A DNA stretch of 64,000 nt, taken from the NCBI GenBank assembly GCA_021029095.1, contig JAJOHG010000094.1:42570-106569 (forward strand), given 5' to 3'. The position numbers and the translations under genes are program-made. The notes below the pieces were generated by a model. The model did no database searches, had not been told where the DNA came from, and was given only the letters and a program-made list of their open reading frames with translations. Of this stretch, positions 58,360 to 64,000 are shown in pieces (position 1 is the stretch's first letter; each line of letters starts with the position of its first letter). This DNA comes from Phellopilus nigrolimitatus. Its lineage: Eukaryota; Basidiomycota; Agaricomycetes; Hymenochaetales; Hymenochaetaceae.

Positions 58360-58620
58360 GAAATTCATCGATGATCATCGATGATCATCGATGATCACTA
58401 GTGATCACTGGTAAAAACCAAGTCCAAGAGCCATTCATCGATGATCACTAGTGATCACTAGTGATCATCGATGATTATCGATGAACGGAGACTTGGAATT
58501 CACTAGTCATCAATGATCATCAATGAAAAAAGTTATGTTTTCATTGATCACTAGTGTCACTAGTGATTACTAATCATTGATGATCATTGATGATCATCAA
58601 TGAGTAATGATTTTTAAAAG
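58360..58620. repeat. Left subterminal palindrome array
   Basis: Dense overlapping palindromes (GATCATCGATGATC, GATCACTAGTGATC) with degenerate ATCAATGATCATCAATGA copies further in. They are punctuated by ACTTGG/CCAAGT words that make larger inverted units. Confidence 0.9.
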
Positions 58621-59020
58621 TCAAATCTTAATCATTGTTCATTTATGATCAATGAAAACGACTTGAAAAACCAGTTTTATTACAAATAACCTTCTTTCCG
58701 ACCAGACCCGATGTCCTTACGACACATCATTTCGAAGCTGCAGTCGGTGGCACGTCATAGGGTAGATCCCGGAGCTCCATTCAAGCCACACTCTTGAACA
58801 ATCCATTGTCTAGTTTTCTTTTCCAAACAAACATAAATTAGAATGTCCCTCAACACGTTACTATGTCTTGTTTACGCTTTTTTGTGCTCTGAGCCAGCTC
58901 ATTAATCTTCCAAAAAGATTGAAATGCATCCGCTACGTATACAACAAGCACTGGAAGTACAGGGAGACAAAATACATGTGATGCTAATTGGCAATAAAAT
59001 GATAGCGAACAGAAGTGACA

Positions 59021-62000
59021 TTACGAATAATACACGGGATACTTCAGCACCGGCGGACTCCCTTTCAGCTTATCCAACTCTGCGACGATCCTGCGAAGCA
59101 ACGAACGGTCAGGTAAAACGTGACACAGAGACATTTACTCTCACCTGAAGACCTGCATATCCACCTAATATAAAATAAACCGAGTTGTAATAATAAGAGA
59201 CACAAAAATTTAAAGCACAAGAGAACAAAGTATTCACCGGCGCCTTGAAAACATAGAAGAAATCGTGCGCGTGCGGATTCAAGTTTTCGCACACATCAAA
59301 AAGATCCTTCGCGCTGTACACGCAACGGAACCACTCGCCTTTGATGCAGTCCATGCGGTGATCACACAGCGCCGCGTTGTGGTAGAGCGTCGCGAGTTAA
59401 GCTGGAACAGCAGATGAGATTGCGTCAGAAAAAGAGGACTGGTTTTCCGGACAGGGAAGGGTGTACGGACCTTTGGGATGAGAGGAGTTGAGTCGACCTG
59501 CTGGACCTGCGGACTGCCTGTATCTAACATCCGCAAACAGATGTTAGTTTACGAAACACGATATGTGAAGGAAATGCGATAGGGGCGTACAGGATTGGCA
59601 GAATGGCAAATTGCGACTCAATTGGACGGTCCACGGGCCGTGGTAGCTTAAAGAAAATATGCATTGGGTCGTGAAGAAGATACGATCGCTGCTCGCAGTT
59701 GGCGCACTGAACCGAGCAGTACGAAGAACGAACAACAGCTCCAGTCAAGCCCCGCATCATTTTGCAAATATAGGGAAAACGCACCAAGCTATATGACTGG
59801 GTCTTCGTCGCAGGGCATGTCGCACATTGGAACCGCACGCCGATGTTGCTCTGGTTGCACCCCTTGCACGCGATGCGGAGGTCAAGCGCCTTGCGGTCAC
59901 AGCGGCCGCCGCGTGCATGTTTCGAGCCGGACCCGATGATGGTGACTGCGTCGGCCTCCCGAAGCGAGTCCGCGCGCACGCATCTGCTGGGTGTGTGCTG
60001 TACGTACAGTGAGTCGCGACCGGTCCATAGCTGCCGCGCGCGTCTGCTCGCTGTCTGCACTTTGCTCGGATTTTTAAGGGGATGGGGATCTTCGGTAAGA
60101 TGAGTTGGTCAGTTTGGTCAGAACTGTGTTTTATCTGTCGAGGATATTTACCTTGATCATGATGTGGGAGGTATTGTGACCACCATCATCAGCATCTAGG
60201 TTCCCAGGCAAGCCAGCAGCTTCATATATCCACCGACTCGCAAAATCGCACAATGGGAGCGAGCGCCTACTACGTCCATAAGATATGACCATAAGACAAC
60301 TATCAGATTTTGTCAGTCTTGCTTTGAGGAAAGGTAATAGCGAACTTACTGGGCGCACTTCACATTTGGACGTGTTAGCGCTGTTACAGTCCGGGATTGT
60401 CAATATTTATTTCATTTAGAGATACGAACGGCTTACATTCGTCACCGAGTCCATCATCATTCAAGTTATTTGTCAGCTCCAGGTCAGGCTCGCTTCGAGA
60501 ACGGTGCGGCCGGTCGGGAACACCGAGGAAAGCGTGTGAAGGATGGACTTCGTGCACTTGGCTAGAAAAAAAGACAAGTTCAAGTACACAGAGGGATATC
60601 ATGACTGGTGGTGGCACGGACCTGTAGCATGCACGGCAGAGTACGAAGTCCTTGCACGATGCGCATTTGTAGCGCTGCGCTGTCAGAGAGGTGTTGCAGA
60701 TCGTATATTCACTTATATTGTCTCGCTCTGCACCATCCGGACTACTTAGCATCCGCTTATATCGAGATCAAAAGAAGACGGGTCACGCACCGACATCTGT
60801 CCACCCCGAGGCGCTCCGCAGCTTCTCGAGGTATGCATGGAGGAAGTGGACTTTCTGCCTCGGCGCCGCACGCCGCAGCTGGCTCAGCGTGCGCTGGTCC
60901 TCCGGCAAGGCCGAGGTAGGCTCGTCGGGCGCGGCACCCGCCAGTCTCGAAGCAGCCCGGACACAGCTCGTACCCGCCGTCGCCCGCGACCGTCGACGAC
61001 GATGACGCAAATGACGCAGAGGGCGCGGAGGGGAGTGGGCAGCAGGCGCGGGCGCGCGGGGAACGGCTTGCCGTTCGTGTGTGCGCGCGGTGGTACGCGA
61101 GCGGGTCGAACATCGACACGTCGACGACATCGGCGCGCGCCTTGCCCTTTCCGTCCGTATAACTGTTCGCGTGCCCGTTCGCCCCGGTGCTCGTACGCGG
61201 GTGCGGCGTGTACCTCCCGCATGTCGAGCACACGTAGCGGAATGCGTCGAGCAAAACGCCGCACACGGAGCAGTCCGTGCACGCGGGCGGCACAAGCTGC
61301 CGGACCTCGGCCGGGGTGTCCGCGGTGCGTGGAAGTGTGTCGGAGGTTGACGAGGACGCGGATTAGCGATTCGACGACGAGGGGGAGGGGTAGTCAGACG
61401 AGCCAGACTTGGACTGGGACTGCGCAAGTGTCTTCTGAGACGCAAGCCACTATTGCTTCAGATCGCGCCAGTCCGCGACGCGGTGGCTGCAGTGCTCGCT
61501 GATGCTGACGTCGTCATGAGCAGCAGACGCAGACGCGGCGAACGACAAGCTCCCAGAGGTGTACATGTAGTAATAGCGGCCGCTGTCCTGCTGCAGTGCA
61601 AGGTCGCCGTCAAACGGGCTCTGCGCATCCAGATCGTCGCCGCTCAGCGCGAGCGAGGAACCATCAGAGACGACAGACTCGGGTGTCACGATGCCGTTGA
61701 TAGCGCGCGACATCTGGTCGCGCAGCCATTGCGTGTTTCGCTCGATGGGCTTGGAGGATTCGGACAGTTTCAGCTGCTCGAAAACTGCGGAGGGATCCGC
61801 GGGGTGCCGCTCTTTTTTCTAACGTTAGAACAAAACAAAGCAAAAAACGAAACAGAGATTTAGACGCCAAGGACGTACCATCGAACGCGCTTGCGTCAGA
61901 CTCGGACTCCAAGCCGGACAAGGAGTGGAATTCCTGCACTGTCGACCCGCTCCAACCGTAAATGCACGTAAACTTGGGAGTGTGCTGAGAATCTCAACGA

Positions 62001-63440
62001 AGCGCGTATCCAAGCGACTCGATAGGTCCCACCTACGCACCATGTCTTCGATGTTCGGAGTCATGTGCAGCTCTTCAAGCGAGTTAGGGAGCAGTAGCGA
62101 ATATTCCGACCTTAAGAACAAGGAAACGTTGCTGCGGATGAGAAAGCGCAACTTCAGGGAGCGCAATTTCGTACAGAAAGGAAAGATATCGTACATTCCT
62201 TCGATGTCAGCGAGACACGTGCCTATGGTTATGGTCAATGTTTTGATGTGAGGATGCGCTGGCCGGATGGCCAAAGGCAAGAAATTATCCTCTGTACCGT
62301 GTTCCTCATTGACAAGATCGTAGCCACGGAGTGTGAGAATCTTCAATGGATAGTCCTTACAAGGCTGGAAAAGCCTGCGCAGATATTGCGCAGACGATTT
62401 GCCCGCTTTCCCCTCAAAGTCGATATCTGTGAGTTTGGAGCATGGTGACAATCTTCTGAGGGAGTCAGGGATGGTATATCGAGGGCCTTGGGATACGTCC
62501 AATCGATGAGTTTCAGTCGTTTAAGTGACGGCATCCGCGCAACAGTCTTGCAAAGGTCGGGCAGCTGCCGAGACGGTCCACATTTATTTCCGACGGTCAA
62601 CTGCTTCAAATTCTGAACTTCAGCTAGGCTGCGAACGGCATCGACGACATGTGGGCCAAATTTGTTCGCATCGAAGGGTGCCCAGACTGCAATACGGGTA
62701 GATCTGCGGTAATCGTGTCCACAATAAGGTCCACGATGGTTAATGGAATAGGTGTGATCACTGTGGCAGTCAGAGCCGATTGCGGCCAGGAGCGCTCGTG
62801 CGCAATCTGACGTCTGCTGTCCGCAATTTGGCACAGAACATCTACGCCGGTCGTAAAGGAGATTTCCTCGATCTTGAATGTGGGATCCCGGAGTATGTTA
62901 AGTAAATCGTCGAAGATGGACAGAGAGAATTGAGGTCGTTTTTCCCCCGCCGTTCATGACTGTCTTTGTCTTTTGCACGAGTAACCCGGTGTCTCTCGAG
63001 CTGACAGTAATGATATCATCCTCCGGTTGGGTACATGCCGCTGATCCAAATGAAAGAGACAGCGAAGAGCCGCTGCTATTGCGGTTCCCGTATTCCAAGC
63101 TCACAAGCGACGAGGTGTTGGATAAACTTGGGCCGTCGTAGTCGACAGTGATGTTCATGCACAGCGTTATGTGTCAGCTTCCAAAGCTGCATACGGAAAT
63201 GATGGATTGTGCAGACGAGACGGAAAGGTCCTCTCGAAAACTCAGGAGCTGGGTTGGACGAGAGCGTGGGAACGAGGGCGAGTGTCCGCCCGATATCGCG
63301 TAACAGGACGAAGCAGAACGTCGATCACAGTTTGCGGCTGTGTTACTACTAATTATTAAATTATAGTCTTTTTGTCGGATGATCTCGGATTTGAGGCATT
63401 CACCACTCATCAGTGAATGGTGAACGCCAGTTAAGTCCAT
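59021..63440 (-). pseudogene. PB1/ZZ-type zinc-finger protein, decayed and interrupted
   Basis: Pieces of a basidiomycete protein with an N-terminal PB1 domain and several ZZ fingers appear in order on the minus strand. They are SIISVCSFGS, then NITVDYDGPSLSNTSSLVSL (63150), AFEQ-like linker and WLRDQMSRAINGI (about 61740), SVCGVLLDAFRYVCSTCG (61270), ICNTSLTAQRYKCASCKDF (60690), HPSHAFLGVPDRPHRS, AAGLPGNLDADDGGHNTSHI (60200), CNQSNIGVRFQCATC (59850) and a DLFDVCENLNPHAHDFF end region, with stop TAA at 59021. Inactivating features: a TGA after CSFGS where family members have Arg, frame breaks around 60250-60290, loss of zinc ligands in the last finger (CDHR, VYS, DLF for CDxC, VYC, DLC), and an inserted LRR fragment. 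Such proteins resemble NBR1-like ZZ adaptors; the native function is not established. Confidence 0.8.
61935..62950 (-). pseudogene. LRR (F-box-type) gene fragment inside the ZZ pseudogene
   Basis: Between the DTGLLVQ piece and the QEFHSLSGLESESDASAFD piece of the ZZ gene lies about 1 kb with a different character: FDDLLNILRDPTFKIEEISF, then VARMPSLKRLKLIDW, SPCSKLTDIDFEG, PLKILTLRGYDLVN, CTKLRSLKLRFLI and SLEELHMTPNIEDM. These are LRR-type repeats as in F-box proteins. The frame changes at least twice (near 62830 and 62475), so it is itself decayed. It has the same orientation as its host gene. Its borders are approximate. Confidence 0.65.
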
Positions 63441-63770
63441 TCACTGATCATTGCTCATTTATGAGGCTTTTTATTGGAATTGAATAAATAGAATTTCACT
63501 GTTCATTGATGACTGGTGAACACTCAAGTCGAAGCACGACATTCATTGATGATCACTGATGAACAATGAATCCAAGTCCCCATTCATTAATGATCACTAG
63601 TGATCACTAGTAAACGATGAAAACCAAGTGCCCATTCATCGACGATCACTAGTGATCACTAGTGATCATCGATGAATAGCTCTAAGACTTGGTTTTCACC
63701 AGTGATCACTAGTGATCATTGATGATCATCGATGATCATCGATGATCATCACTATCTCAAGTCTAAGTCC
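63370..63770. repeat. Right subterminal palindrome array
   Basis: Mirror of the left array: repeated GATCACTAGTGATCACTAG and ATCATCGATGATCATCG words with CATTCATTGATGATC variants, separated by CCAAGT/ACTTGG words. It lies just inside the right terminal repeat. Confidence 0.9.
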
Positions 63771-63961
63771 ACTATTTTGTCCAGTAACGACCGTCAAACT
63801 CGTACCGCGCTCAGCCGCCGATCGCGAACGGAAATGTGATAAACGTAAAAATAAAAATAAAAATAAAAAATAAAAATAAAAAAAAAGACTACAGTCATTG
63901 CACTTTTATAATTACATGACAATACATAGCTACATCGAGAGGGAAAAGTGATCCCTGCTGG

Positions 63962-64000
63962 CTACTGATCATCCAACCACGATGTTACCTTTTCTGTTGA
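63962..64000 (-). CDS. C-terminal end of a second HNH-type gene (partial)
   Basis: The last 12 codons read STEKVTSWLDDQ plus stop on the minus strand, matching the STDKVTSWLNGP end of the HNH protein at 23261. The downstream flank (gctacatcgagaggg) also matches. The rest of the gene lies outside the window. Confidence 0.75.
   Translation of the reverse strand, partial: STEKVTSWLDDQ

Larger units (their letters stand above)
58295..63804. mobile_element. 5.5-kb TIR element with 6-bp target duplication (CTCGTA)
   Basis: The element runs 58301-63798. Its ends are imperfect inverted repeats: TATGACGGTCGCTA at the left, and TTTGACGGTCGTTA when the right end is read inverted, each followed by a GGACAAAA word. 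CTCGTA flanks both ends (58295-58300, 63799-63804). The related sequence at 23021-23160 runs straight through the site (ggagcgcgtaccgcgctc), so the unoccupied state is visible. Inside each end is an array of short palindromes. No transposase is recognisable; the cargo is a decayed PB1/ZZ gene with an LRR fragment. A 6-bp duplication does not fit hAT, MULE, Tc1 or PIF, so the superfamily is open. Confidence 0.8.

Noticed and set aside
58360..58620. CRISPR array or centromeric satellite
   Set aside because: There are no spacer/repeat units of constant length; the repeats are short overlapping palindromes tied to transposon ends in a eukaryotic genome.
58301..63798. Helitron or LTR retrotransposon explanation for the 5.5-kb segment
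   Set aside because: It has inverted (not direct) ends, a target duplication, no CTRR terminus, no primer-binding site and no reverse transcriptase or helicase reading.
1..64000. Viral or toxin gene
   Set aside because: No capsid, polymerase, envelope or toxin family motif was recognised on either strand.

Overview
The window looks like nuclear DNA of a mushroom-forming basidiomycete (Agaricomycetes). Genes are split by many 50-70 nt introns, intronless F-box/LRR genes are expanded, and several proteins belong to families I know mainly from this group: a fungal HNH-nuclease protein, a PB1+ZZ zinc-finger protein, a Ser/Pro-rich protein with a conserved GLGWSDSEDED block, and recyclin-1. There is no sign of operons, ribosome-binding sites or CRISPR. 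The species cannot be named from sequence alone. Exon maps were built by hand from splice sites, reading frame and remembered family motifs; no alignment could be run.

Layout. 0.7-2.65 kb: a complete MATE transporter with 9 exons. 2.7-7.2 kb: gene-poor, with one MYND-like exon remnant. 7.2-9.5 kb: a Zn2Cys6 transcription factor with a 13-nt microexon. 9.9-13.2 kb: two F-box-type genes on the minus strand. 13.9-17.7 kb: the nuclear export receptor CSE1 (11 exons, minus). 18.5-41.4 kb is a repeat-rich accessory region. It holds three copies of one composite unit (a CpG-poor intronless F-box/LRR gene joined to a GC-rich non-coding block), a hAT-like MITE, a duplicated HNH gene carrying the first codons of recyclin-1, a decayed fragment of the splicing factor CLF1, and the long Ser/Pro-rich gene. 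41.6-44.9 kb: thymidylate synthase and CDC20, head to head over a 236-bp promoter with three MluI cell-cycle boxes. 45-52 kb: sparse, with a large F-box gene and two small Cys-rich ORFs that appear homologous. 52.9 kb: an intron-containing tRNA-Gln(CUG). 53.2-54.4 kb: a mitochondrial-looking protein gene with two apparent frame breaks. 54.6-58.2 kb: recyclin-1 (minus).

The right end shows the clearest mobile DNA. A 5.5-kb segment (58301-63798) has short terminal inverted repeats, a 6-bp target duplication (CTCGTA) and arrays of short GATC/ATCGAT/CACTAGTG palindromes inside each end. It separates recyclin-1 from an HNH gene whose last codons reach the window edge. The unoccupied form of the site is preserved at about 23.0-23.2 kb, where the HNH gene and the recyclin start were duplicated together. 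The segment carries no recognisable transposase. It carries a decayed PB1/ZZ zinc-finger gene, itself split by a decayed LRR gene fragment.

The candidates most worth following are the F-box/GC-rich composite repeat unit and the palindrome-ended 5.5-kb element with its internal empty-site control. Other points are the density of GC-AG introns (four in three genes), the MCB-rich divergent promoter, and the pair of small Cys-rich ORFs.
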